Shown here in pieces: positions 1 to 10,696 of a stretch of DNA of 64,000 nt (the stretch's first letter is position 1; each line of letters opens with the position of its first letter). Made by a program: the position numbers and the translations under genes. The stretch lies in the NCBI GenBank assembly GCA_034670405.1, contig JAXDDX010000119.1:1059501-1123500 (forward strand). Reading direction: 5' to 3'. A model generated the notes under the pieces. The model saw only the letters and a list, made by a program, of their open reading frames with translations. It made no database searches and was not told the origin of the DNA. Source of the DNA: Hoplostethus atlanticus (taxonomy: Eukaryota > Chordata > Actinopteri > Trachichthyiformes > Trachichthyidae).

Positions 1-174
1 ACGTTACAGAAAGGATCCCTACAGAGTTAGACCTTTGCTTAACCAGAAACCTTTGTTTACCTTCCTGCAACAACTCACCTCTCCCGAGATTTCAGAGCGA
101 GACTTCTCCTTGAGCGAGACTTCTGTTTCTGGTTAAACAAAGGTCTATCTCTGTAGGGATCCTTTCCGTAATGT
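1..174. repeat. Inverted repeat (fold-back element, left edge cut by window)
   Basis: Bases 1-50 reappear as their reverse complement at 125-174 with about four mismatches, separated by a 74 bp spacer. The arms contain an aaggatccctacag motif and a ggttaaacaaaggtct motif. Such long imperfect arms suggest a fold-back MITE or the end of a larger transposon. The left arm starts at the window edge, so the true end and any target duplication cannot be seen. The spacer contains a short direct repeat (gcgagacttct, twice). Confidence 0.6.
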
Positions 175-2740
175 TGTCAGACACTTCCAATAACAATCTG
201 AGCTTGTCAGTGGCAAAAACAAGCACTTTTACTGGACATACTTTGATCGGGCGCAGTTGCATCAAAGGATTACGTTGCAGCCATTGCAGCCCATTGCAGC
301 CCATTCTATTTAAAAATACCAGAATTATCCTTCAAGACAAGACTAGGTAGATGAGGCATATGAAAAGAAGAAGCTTACATACACTGAGCTGGCAGCGGAG
401 GCTAAATAGTGACCAGTACTCCATGTGTCTCCTCTGAGAGTTAGGGATCCCTTATATCTGGAACTGGGTCCAAAGTATGGAAATGCAAAGGAGTTTAGTT
501 TTTACATACTTAAATGACTTTGGCCCGTTGGTCAGCATCTTCTTATGTTAGATAATGCTAGCTGCCTACAGGCACTTAACGCACTGCATGCTAACGGTGC
601 AGAGATATCTACCCGACAGGAGACACAAGGTGATTTCGGTGGTACTCCTATCCTAACATGTAAAAGATAAACTGACCAATAGGCTAATTTCCTAAAAAGT
701 TGTAGTCTTTTAAGTCTGTTATTTGCAAACACAAAGCAGTTTCTGAACTGCTGAGCGGGCTGTTTCAGGCTAGCAGGGTCAGCCCTCCCTTTAGCCTACA
801 CCTGTTGACACAATGTGGTCTAAGGCTGGACCCAGAGAAAAAATCTTTTGCTCAGTTGTCCTTTTTTCATCTCTTAAGAAATAGGGGATATCTCAATTTT
901 GTCTCATTTTGTAATCACCTTCATCTGAAATGTTATCCCTAAAACCCCCTCAGGACCAATTAGGAGACAATAGAGAGAATAAATCCTTGAGACTTTATGA
1001 GATCAATATGAAGATGCTAACATGTGACATATATAATGGTAATCAGCTCCTACTATATGGCTTCAACAGGAAAATGCAACAGTATTGAGTTTTCTTTGAG
1101 ATCTTTCTGTGATCTCATGGTTTCATGTTCAGGAGAGTTAAATTATTTCAGATCATTTGGAGATCTAGGAGAAACAGGAGAAAATGCCATTGGTCTCATC
1201 TTAGTCTTAAAAAGAGCTAATTTGTGTCTAGGAGACATAAAAGGTAGAAATGCGAGAGCTCTTCTTGGATTTTGCTTTCCTATGGGGATGGTTGGTTATT
1301 TTTTATGAACCTGCCAGGCATGTTAAGGAGATTGATAAAATGGCAATGGCAGACTTGGAGACTTGTTCCCATCAGACTTGGAGCGTGACAGGAAGTGAGC
1401 GAAGTTAAAGATTGAGATTTTGTTTTCAGAAGTTATGAATCCACAGGCCATAGAATAAAAGCCAATACCAATGTACTCGATGCTAAAGTGTTAGCATGCA
1501 CATCAGACAGCGCTATCTACCGGAGACTCTGAGATGATCCTGGTCTGTGACCAATGGGCCAAACTCCCAAAACGTCAGTGTAGTCCTTTTTAAAATCACT
1601 TCTTACAGACAGGGCAGAGGCAAAGCAAAAGCTTGGGAAAATTCACTACATACAGTAAGCACTTAAAAGGTAGTAGACCTGCAGCATCAGGGGCTGAGCC
1701 TATGTAGCATAGTCAACTCCTGATTGACACTTCCTGAAGATCCTCCAGAAGTTTAAACTCACCAAGCAGGACAAGCTCTTTCAGATTAGGGTCAATTGAT
1801 CATACCATACGCTGAATCCCAATATGACCACTACATTATATTGATGCACCAGTACTACTGTTTCACTGGCAATATTGAATCAAAATATTAAACTTTGTGT
1901 ATCAGCCAGGACTGATTACCAACCTTTCACACCGCTTTTAGATGACTGTTCGTATTTTTTCTAGGGACACATATCCCACATCAATATGAGCTGACAGCAA
2001 TGTTGAAAAGACATGCAGGCACAGAGTAACAATAACAAAAGATATCCCGTCCATTTTTGTTTTTAACACATTACGATAAGTGCCTGCGGGTTTTTACTTA
2101 ATTGTGGCGTCTCCTCAAATACCAATCAAGTCAGCTATTCTGCTGTCATTCCATTGTTGTCTCAATGCTGCCTCAGCCAAGGTGCCGCGGGCAACCAAAT
2201 CACTGTCCCAGGTGGATGACGTAAGATTTACTTGTCATGACAATGCTGACAAATTCCAATTTGTTGGTTGCATGCCTAGGGATCAGACGTGCTCCGGATC
2301 GGTTATGAAAACATGCGACTCCATGCAGCTTTTTGCTGTTCACCCTGATTGGAAAACCTCCAACCACAGCTGCAGTGTGAACACAGCCTTAGATCAGGGC
2401 GAAAACAATGGGAATGTAATTGCTCTTCTTCCATCTGAAACGACTCTTGGTACCAATGCAGACACCCAGTTGTACCAGTACATCACAAATAAATCACAAT
2501 GGCTTGACAATCACATTGGTGCTGCCTCCTCAGCTTGACACTCACAATTCTCCAGCTATCGTTCTAATTTTCGCTCTCTCTCTGTCTCACACACACCTTC
2601 ACACATAGCAGTTAGAGGCCTACCTACTGCATGAAAATGACTGATCAACAGTGACTCATCCAGGACCTTATCAGATAGTCATTGTAGCACTGCTCTTCGA
2701 TCTTGTATTCCACACTTTAGCTCCCAGCCCCACATTGCCT

Positions 2741-2755
2741 GGGGGGGGGGGGGGG
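2741..2755. repeat. G15 homopolymer
   Basis: An uninterrupted run of 15 G. Its length is likely variable and error-prone in sequencing. Confidence 0.9.
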
Positions 2756-3255
2756 TTTCAGTGATAAAATGCCATGGGGAAGACAAGTATTAGCACAGGT
2801 GACTTGTGCTTCTGCTAACCTCAAGGGAATACAGAATTCCGTTTCATTTGAAAGGATGTTTCACAAATTTTCTCCCTTTTTTTAAAAATACACCCTGAGA
2901 GCCATCTTTTGAAGTTTCCCTTCAGGAGATTGTTTCGGTCTCCCCTCTTTGCCTGCAATCTCCGACCGCGAGCGAGCTGCTAGTGATAACCATGACAAGG
3001 GGAGGTTACTATGAGATGTTGAGCTTGTCAGCGGCATGCTACAGTGATCGTGTTTCACAGCGGGGGGACCAAAAGGAAAGGTTTTGCTCAGGTTGAAAAT
3101 GTATGGTCTGTTTTGATGAATTAATGAACAAAACCTAGCCTATATTATCCCTCGGGCAGTTTGAGTCACACGAGGCACGCGGTGGGGGTTCTTTTAGATT
3201 GGCGTTTGTTTTTATCGCCGTCCATTTGTGCGCTTCATTACTCCCCCACGATGAT

Positions 3256-3599
3256 TTAAAGGTGCACTAGACAAGATATTTATGTAAAAATACACCCATC
3301 TTATCAGCCTAAATCACAAAGTGGGGCTGCAACAGAGATGGACACCCCGTAGATTCCAACTCTTTACCCAAATTAAATCCTGGTGTCTGTTATGGACATC
3401 GGCGGGAAATCTTCAATACAAAACTGTCTCCTAAACAGCAGCCAGTGACATCCAGAGAAAGCTGGACTCACCGATGTTAGACCTTTTGCCTCTCTCGTCC
3501 CTTTGGTATAAAGCGACCAGGATTTCTGGGTGTTGAAGCTCAAATCTTTTCAAATAGTCGGGGCTACCAATGTGCAAAGTTGCCTAAGTGCGTCTTTAA
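3256..3599 (-). mobile_element. TTAA-flanked MITE, copy 1
   Basis: TTAA stands at both ends (3256-3259 and 3596-3599). The terminal sequences are inverted: aaggtgcactagacaa on the left and the complement of gcacttaggcaa on the right. The interior, read on the minus strand, matches 28806-29085 and 44320-44713, including a gagtccagc core and a gataagatgggtgtatttttacata end. TTAA at both ends fits piggyBac-type target duplication. The superfamily is inferred, since no transposase is present. Confidence 0.65.
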
Positions 3600-6500
3600 T
3601 AATTTCCTCACCTTTTATTTGCCTTATAAATGTATCTTTGAAAATCACTCATACCAGGGTTGAGAATATGCCAGATTGACCACACAGCTTCATGTAATCA
3701 GCGTTTTCACTGTCCTATGGCACTTGATAGCAAACCCTATTGAATTCTTCCACCGATTGGTGATAGACATTTAGCGGAGAGTTAGCTGCCAGATTATGTG
3801 GACAGAGCAATCGAAAGGAGAAGCTATTTCCAGGAGCAGCTACTCAAACATTCAAGAGATCTCACCAATAAACAGTCAAGGAAAATATCGACGGACTGTC
3901 AATAACGTAAAGGCCAGTAATTAGTGCTGCGCAGGGAGGCTTATTCGTTATTAGCCAGCAATTAAGGGTGGGCAGAGCCGTACGCTCACCGTACCATTGA
4001 CTTGGAGTAGAAAGGTTCTGCATTCATTTGGCATCTGATTTAACAACTTTAAACTTAGCCGGCAGTCATTTCTCTCTGCCTAAACACTCCTGCTAGCACA
4101 CACACACACACCACGCACATAGCATTGCCATATTACCTAGCAGATCAGTAGTGAGAAGACCAAAATCAGGGTTAAGTAGAGGTGGGACAGAGTGAGGAGG
4201 GCAGGTTTACATTAAATGTATTGACTGTTTCTGTCCTGTTCCTTATCAACTAGTCCTGATTTCTGCTTGCACCTGTTGATGAGAAGAACAACGTTGCCCT
4301 AGAGAGTCGTCGGAAAATGTTGTGATGCAAGGCACTTCTGTAATCTACACGGCTTTTCTACGAACACCTCAAAGGCATAACATCCTGGCATGGTTTGTGC
4401 TGATGGAGATACGCACCGTTACAAATACGCTTCAGGCAAGGTTATACAGCTGAATGATCTGATGATTAACTAGAGAATCAGGGGAAACCAGGAGCTCCAC
4501 CCACAGTTTACAACTGCCTTTAACTTCAAAGTAAAACCAAGATAATCTTCTTCTTGTAAAATGTCGACTAAACCTCTGCAGAGAACGTCAACCTGCTTGC
4601 ATCCTATAGTAGTTGTAGCCCAATTTGTCCATCAGAAGCTCCCTGATGCGGAATCTCAGCCCGTCTGTGAAGATCAAACCTGCTTGGTGTTTAGTATTCA
4701 GGTAGCTACAACAATTCTGCTGTATTGCAAGATAGAAAAGAATCTGTAACGGTGAGTCTGATACAATCTGTTAGGACTTTCAATGTCTTGTAGCCTTCAC
4801 GCTGCCAAGCTTTTCCTGCAGTCTGCTCCCAGCAGGGCTCCTAGCTGTCCCAGGTGTCACTCTGTATCTCCTGTTAGGCTTCACCTAATGAAGCTCATCG
4901 CCCAGCATTGGGAAATACGGCCATTGATTGCTGCTAAGCAACAGGCATTTGCACTGTGCTCACTAAAACCAGCTCCCTGGAGAAAGTGATACCACTTGGG
5001 CTGGCGTGCCCTACTGTCTTCTCTCCCACCCTTGTAACAAGGGCATATTTTGCCTTAATCAGAAGCTAGGCTCCCAACTTGGTTGCCTTGGGTGTTTTTG
5101 CAGGAGAAACAAATGCTCTCCAACAGCTATTCCCGACAGGTCTTATGTTTAACCACGGCAGCCAGGCAGGCTTCAATAATGTAATTTGGTCCCCTCTTGG
5201 TTCTGCTAGCCAAGCTTGTTTGTCGGCCTCCCAAGGCTGCAGACAGTCAACAGCCAAATGCTGAATGGACTGTTAGTCACTTGACTGGTTCAGTTCACGT
5301 CGCTAGGCATTTATTGTGCTTGATGGTAATTCATTCTGATCTCGGATCAACATTCAATAAGCACGCAATGACATGAAAGTAATCAAGCAATCTATTTACT
5401 TAAAGTTACATATGTGCCATGATTCAAATGTGCATACTGAACACCTGCACTGCAGCCATTGTGCAATTGCATAGTTACTTTCTACCACTTTTTAAAAGCG
5501 CATGCTGCATATCGTGTTTCATAATATTTCATTAAGCTGGAGGTTAAAGCACCGTATTTGTATTATTGCTTTCATTGAACGGTTTCTCATTATCCAATCA
5601 AGAACGCATATACACATGAGCCCACATGCACAAACATGTATGCACATACATGCATGAACACACACACACACACCAATGCCATTTTATGATGCAAACTGCA
5701 GGTGCTGCTGTGAGCGTTACGCTCTTTAGCCTGCAGGTTTAGTTTATTTTTTCAGCCTATATGTAATTCTACCGTCGCTCTGCCATCACTTCATATTTAC
5801 TTTACAACCTCTAGAGAGGAAGAACATTTAGTCAAAGACACTACTCGTGTACCAGAAAAACACTAGCGATGCACACACTGCGCACAAGCCACCAACGCTG
5901 ATTTCATGCTGCTGTTCTGTGGCAATAACTCATAGAGGAGACCACACACTCCCACTATTCCTACAGATGGAATAAAGTGGTTGTGCTAAGACTGTGTGGG
6001 AGTGCATTACAGTACAGATAGTACAGAGAAAAGATTACTGTCAGGGTCCAACAAAAGAGAATTTACAGTAGGTAGTAGTAGTGGAACAGTGTTGGTCATC
6101 TGCACACTCAACTGCTGATAAAAGAAACTACACATTGTGTGCAGGTGGTGGAAGCAAATTCTATAAAAGAAAAGGAAAGGAGCAGATGGCGACTCCAACG
6201 TGCGCATAACCTGAAGATCAACTGCAAATAAAAGGAGAAGGAAGTTGGTGCCAGGGCTATAAAGGGGAGCACCCAGAAGTTTGGCAGCCAAGTATTGTGC
6301 CATGCTGACTCACAGCCTTGGGTGGGCATAGTGGGAAGAAATTAGCTTTATGGATCAATACCAGACCAGCCGCCAAAAGGATGAGGTGGGCTAAATGTCA
6401 GAACTCATGTTGCTCGGCCCTCTTGCCGATCTCAGACAGCTGGGAAATGTGGGTTATACTGAGGTGATGAAGTCCAAAACGACAGCAATCGGCAACATAC

Positions 6501-6906
6501 GAAGTAAGACACTTCTCCAGGTCTCCCCAGAATACAAGCTGTTTTCTTTTTTTTTTTTTTGTTGTTTAATAAGCAACATTTAGCCTGATGAGCTCAAATC
6601 TCTGAAGTAATATTTACGGTGCTTTTCTCATGTGGAATGTAGTCTGACTGGTGCGTTATGAGATGTTGCAATATTGAAATTCATATCAATATTTCAAAGA
6701 AATAACCGCATTATGTGTTATGTATCATTAATAAGAGGACAGCCTTCACCAGCTGCGTTCATGTACATGGTAATTGCATTTTCGGAGAGAAGGGAACAAG
6801 CTTTTCTCACGCTCGGACCAGCGTGCGCATCGAACATCGCATGGATATTGGTGCTGAGTGTCACGGTAGTATTTTGTGGCTACTATATGAACTCCTGCTG
6901 ATTAAT

Positions 6907-6911
6907 ATCTC
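6907..6911. repeat. Target site duplication of the BEL/Pao element (left)
   Basis: The 5 bp atctc just before the left LTR recurs exactly at 13543-13547 just after the right LTR. BEL/Pao insertions typically make 4-6 bp duplications. Confidence 0.9.
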
Positions 6912-7264
6912 TGTAGAAAGTTGTCTTTGTGGTAGCTGGTTTAAATTAAAGGGCCTCTGCATTGGCACGCCAGTCAAAGCATGAAGACCAGAGATGAGAG
7001 CCGTGGCAACAGTTTATTCTCCATTCATAGGATTTCCACTTAGATAGTTGACTGACACAGATGCTTTAATGGTCAAATAATACATCCAGTGCACAGTCAA
7101 CTGGAGAAGATCGGTAATCCGCATGCCGACCCTCATGCTGCAGCAAACAAAGAAAAAGCCTGAGCAAGGCCTGATCCAGGCCTCTTATCAGTTCAGGTGT
7201 GGCCTGATAGATTGAGGCTAAGTCCCGCCCCCCTAGGATTGGGCAGGGAGGAGGGTTTACAACA
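6912..7264 (-). repeat. 3' LTR of the BEL/Pao element
   Basis: 353 bp, identical by eye to 13190-13542. Read on the minus strand it begins TGTTG and ends CTACA, the usual TG...CA termini. An AATAAA poly(A) signal lies at 7013-7018 (minus). Confidence 0.95.
7013..7018 (-). promoter_or_regulatory. Poly(A) signal AATAAA in 3' LTR
   Basis: AATAAA on the minus strand inside the 3' LTR. It would end retroelement transcripts and, because the element is in sense with kcnk9, could also act on host pre-mRNA. Confidence 0.6.
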
Positions 7265-7276
7265 GCCGCCCCTCAA
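7265..7276 (-). other. Polypurine tract candidate
   Basis: On the minus strand the sequence directly before the 3' LTR is G-rich (tgaggggcggc). This is the place where plus-strand DNA synthesis is primed in LTR elements. The tract is short and broken by two C, so the call rests mainly on position. Confidence 0.5.
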
Positions 7277-7320
7277 ATGTGGGAACACATTTGATAATTA
7301 ATCAATTAACCATTACCAGT

Positions 7321-7932
7321 CTAAGTGGGTTCAGGGTCAGCCATTGGAGGGAGGGATACTAGTCGTGCAACAGGTCTGATGTACAGTTTCCCCTTGATGT
7401 TGACCTCTACTGTACGGACACGCCCATCCTCACTAGGCATGAGACGGGCTACTTTCCCAATAGGCCAGAGGCCTCTAGGCAGCTGTGGGTCCATTACCAT
7501 GACAACATCTGACACTGTTAGACTGGCGGTGTCCCTTCGCCATTTCTGGCGGGTTTGAAGGCTGGGTAAGTAATCTTTGATGAAGCGTGTCCAGAAGTGG
7601 TCTGCTAGAATCTGGCTGTGTCTCCATCTTCTTCGACCAATAAGATCTGAGTCGCCATACACTACCTGGGGAAGAGAGGCATCCCGCCGCCCCATGAGGA
7701 GCAGATTTGGGGTCACAGGGTCAGGATCAGCCAAGTCTGATGACACATATCCAAGGGGTTTTGAATTCAGGATGCCTTCAATTTCTATCAAAACAGTGTT
7801 GAGTACCTCCTCCGTAACCGTTTGTGCCCCAAGAGTCACTCGTAATGCTGTTTTAATTGATCTCACCTCCCTCTCCCACGTTCCTCCAAAGTGGGGAGCA
7901 TTAGGAGGGTTAAACCTAAACTGGATTTTCCT
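7321..7932 (-). pseudogene. pol 3' part: integrase C-terminus (DUF5641-like), out of frame with the rest
   Basis: This frame continues the integrase after the main pol frame stops at 7916. It starts with the segment carrying the third catalytic acidic residue, a GGTWERE motif at about 7870-7890. It then runs through a conserved ILNSKPLGYVSSD segment and ends with the KLYIRPVARLVSLP motif typical of the C-terminal domain of BEL/Pao polyproteins. There is no ATG of its own: the first codon of the conserved block at 7866 is GTG, so it is not an independent gene. It is displaced by one base from the upstream frame at an A4 run near 7930. The frame closes at 7321, 56 bp before the LTR. As read, the catalytic Glu is not joined to the two Asp upstream. 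Confidence 0.85.
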
Positions 7933-10696
7933 GTTTCCCCAACTGCTCCTTTAGTGTTGGATTCATGGCAGCAAAGGCATCGCTGAGTTCCTTTGCTCCT
8001 CCTTTAAAGTTCGTCCCACAGTCTGATAGGAGTTCGAAGGGTTGACCTCGGCGTGCTGTGAAACGTCGCAGGGCCATTAGAAAGCTGTCAGTGTCCAGGC
8101 TTGTCAGGATTTCTCTGTGGATACAGTGAGTTGTAAGGCACTTGAACAGGAGCCCCCATTTTTTATTGGTTTTACGACCCACCTTTATGCATAGTGGGCC
8201 AAAACAGTCCATCCCTGTGGACCAGAATGGGGGCTGAGTTAAACGGACTCGGGAAGAGGGCAAGTCTGCCATTTTGGGGATAATGGGTTTGGCTCTCCAC
8301 TTCCTGCATTCTATACAAGTCCATTGGTGGTGCTTAATGGCTTGCCGGCCACGAAGAATCCAGTATGCGCGTCTGATCTCTGCAAAGACCCTCCCAGGGC
8401 CAGGGTGGAGGAGGCGTGTATCATAGTCCTTTATTATCAGACGGGTTACTATATGCTTGGGATCAAGGACAATGGGATGCATTGCTCCTGGTTCAAGTTC
8501 CTCTGCCAGTCGGAGTCTGCCTCCTACTCTGATAAGGTCTATCTTGTGCTCAAACTGGGGAGAAAGGGAAGAGAGGCGACTATGTGTAGGAAGGTCTTTA
8601 CCAGATTTAAGTGCCTGGAAATCATCTGGAAAGCTTTCTGATTGAGCTTGTGAAAGGAGAAGTGTTTCAACCTCAGCCCGGGTGAATGATGAGTTTCCAG
8701 TGGGGGTGTGTTTGGTAGTATCCTGTAGGATTTGATGGGTTGCCTCAACAAGATCTGGCCATGTGCTAAATTGACTGGGATCTGGTAGATCTGAGTGCTT
8801 GTTGAACTGTGTCAGACCACAGAACAGGGGTTTTCTTAAGTCAGGGACTAAATCAGGGGTGTGTGGTGGCAGAACGGGCCATTGATCGGAAGGCAAAGCC
8901 AGAAATGCTGGGCCTCTGTTCCATCTGCAAGGTTCGGTGAGCTCCATTAATCTCTTGCCTCTGGTAATATCGTCGGCAGGATTGTGACATGTTCTGACAT
9001 AACGCCACTGGTCAGGGGAGGTCAGGTCTAGGATTTCACTGATGCGGTTGGCAACAAAGACTTTGTACCTGCATGATTCTGACTGTAACCAGGTCAGGAC
9101 TACAGTGGAATCTGACCAGAGCACCGTTTTGTCAATAGGAATTGTTAACTCACTCTTAAGTAACCGAGCCAGCTGCGCTCCTATCAGGGCTGCAGACAGC
9201 TCAAGGCGAGGAATGGTGAGCTGTTTTTTGGGGGCTACCCGGGATCTAGCCATAACGAATGAAACATGAGTCCCTCCTTCCTCGTCCTCCATCCTTAGGT
9301 AGGCTACAGAGCCGTAGGCCCTTTCAGAGGCATCACAGAAAACATGCAATTGTCTTTGCCTTACCGGGCAAGAGATATTAAACTCATACCATCTTGGGTA
9401 CTGGATGTTGGCCAGGTCGGGGAGCTCATTTTCCCACTCCGACCATGCTTGCTGAAGTCCGCCTGGGGGTATGGGGTCATCCCATTCTCTTTTTTTCATC
9501 CAGAGCTGTTGAAGGAGGGTTTTGGCTCTGGTGGTGAAAGGTATTATATATCCGATGGGATCATACTGAGAGGCGAGTACTTTGTACACATTCCTCATGG
9601 TTAAAGCATTATACACTACTGGTCTATGCTTGTAGCCTAGATTGTCTGATGAGAAGTGCCAGCTCAACCCAAGAGTGCCCTCTGTCGGATCTATCCTGTC
9701 ATGGCTCAGCCAACGTTCTGCGCTGTCGGCCTGGGCCTCTGGGGGTAAATGGTCTACAACAGACTGAATGTTACTGGCCCACTGCCTGATGTCAAAGCCT
9801 CCGGTGGATAGCACATCTCTCAACTTAACAACCAGTTCTTTGGCCTCTAAGGGGCAAGGAAGGGAATGCAGACAGTTGTCCACATAAAAGGACTGAAGGA
9901 CTGTTGCAGCAACATTTTTGCTGTGCTCTAAATAGACTTGTGCATGTCTTTGAACAGCATAGATTGCACAGCAGGGGCTGCAGGTTGTGCCAAATGGCAG
10001 TACTTGCCACTCATATACATCTGGAGCGTCCTCTCTTTTTAGGTCACGCCATAGGAATCTTAACAGCGGTCTGTCTTCTGGTAGCAGTCTTATTTGGTGG
10101 AACATTGATTTAATGTCCCCACTGATTGCCACTTTGTGTTGTCGGAAGCGGAGCAACACACCTAGCAGTGATGGGCCTAGTATTGGTCCTGGGAGGAGTT
10201 GGTCATTCAAAGCTAGGCCTTGGTAGGAGAATGAACAGTTAAAGACTATACGATGTTTTCCATTGTGCTCCACAAGGTGATGGGGGATGTACCAGGACTC
10301 TAATGATTTAGATATTTGCTCTGTAGTTAGTTTGACTACATAACCTGCCTGCACCAACTTATCCATTTCTCTAGTATAGGTTTGGGCTAACCCTGGATTT
10401 TTGATTATATGGCGTTCAGTCTGGCGCAGGAGGGGCATAACTGAATCCTTGGATCCCTGTAGGTTCGGGCCATTGTGGATACGAAGGAGAGGTATTGCAT
10501 AGCGTTCGGTCCCATCAATATTTACTCTGTCGGTTTTGGCTTCCAGCAATTTCATGACCTCCTTGTCCTGTTTGGATCTTGTGATTAGGTTCTCATTCTT
10601 AAAGGGGAGAATATCTATCTGCCATAACTTTTCCACCTGACGACTAAGTTCTGCATAGGGGGGTACCAGTTGAAGTGAAGAGAGCTTGGGTGGCAT
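7916..10696 (-). CDS. BEL/Pao pol: reverse transcriptase, RNase H, integrase (partial by frame break)
   Basis: The open frame is 926 codons from an ATG at 10696, though that ATG lies inside the gag-pol overlap and may not be used. The reverse transcriptase has the first catalytic Asp in SGDIKSMF (about residue 194), LPFG (233-236) and a YVDN box (271-274) in place of YxDD. RNase H follows with FCDAS (D455), RLEL (E499) and WSDS (D529). The integrase has a degenerate zinc-binding region (LLHPG, then CIEC at 794-797) and two catalytic Asp, in GMDCFGP (D830) and LSDCGTN (D892). The frame stops at 7916, before the third catalytic residue, which lies in the next frame. The protein copies element RNA into DNA and inserts it. 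The upstream frame (gag-protease) is offset by one base at a C6 run, so making the whole polyprotein would need either a programmed shift or a corrected read. Confidence 0.93.
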   Translation of the reverse strand: MPPKLSSLQLVPPYAELSRQVEKLWQIDILPFKNENLITRSKQDKEVMKLLEAKTDRVNIDGTERYAIPLLRIHNGPNLQGSKDSVMPLLRQTERHIIKNPGLAQTYTREMDKLVQAGYVVKLTTEQISKSLESWYIPHHLVEHNGKHRIVFNCSFSYQGLALNDQLLPGPILGPSLLGVLLRFRQHKVAISGDIKSMFHQIRLLPEDRPLLRFLWRDLKREDAPDVYEWQVLPFGTTCSPCCAIYAVQRHAQVYLEHSKNVAATVLQSFYVDNCLHSLPCPLEAKELVVKLRDVLSTGGFDIRQWASNIQSVVDHLPPEAQADSAERWLSHDRIDPTEGTLGLSWHFSSDNLGYKHRPVVYNALTMRNVYKVLASQYDPIGYIIPFTTRAKTLLQQLWMKKREWDDPIPPGGLQQAWSEWENELPDLANIQYPRWYEFNISCPVRQRQLHVFCDASERAYGSVAYLRMEDEEGGTHVSFVMARSRVAPKKQLTIPRLELSAALIGAQLARLLKSELTIPIDKTVLWSDSTVVLTWLQSESCRYKVFVANRISEILDLTSPDQWRYVRTCHNPADDITRGKRLMELTEPCRWNRGPAFLALPSDQWPVLPPHTPDLVPDLRKPLFCGLTQFNKHSDLPDPSQFSTWPDLVEATHQILQDTTKHTPTGNSSFTRAEVETLLLSQAQSESFPDDFQALKSGKDLPTHSRLSSLSPQFEHKIDLIRVGGRLRLAEELEPGAMHPIVLDPKHIVTRLIIKDYDTRLLHPGPGRVFAEIRRAYWILRGRQAIKHHQWTCIECRKWRAKPIIPKMADLPSSRVRLTQPPFWSTGMDCFGPLCIKVGRKTNKKWGLLFKCLTTHCIHREILTSLDTDSFLMALRRFTARRGQPFELLSDCGTNFKGGAKELSDAFAAMNPTLKEQLGKQENPV

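Noticed and set aside
1024-1308. 94-codon open frame on the plus strand
   Set aside because: No recognisable domain and AT-rich sequence of repeat-like character.
2080-2538. 152-codon open frame on the plus strand
   Set aside because: No known domain or motif, low-complexity surroundings, no splice or poly(A) context. Probably chance.
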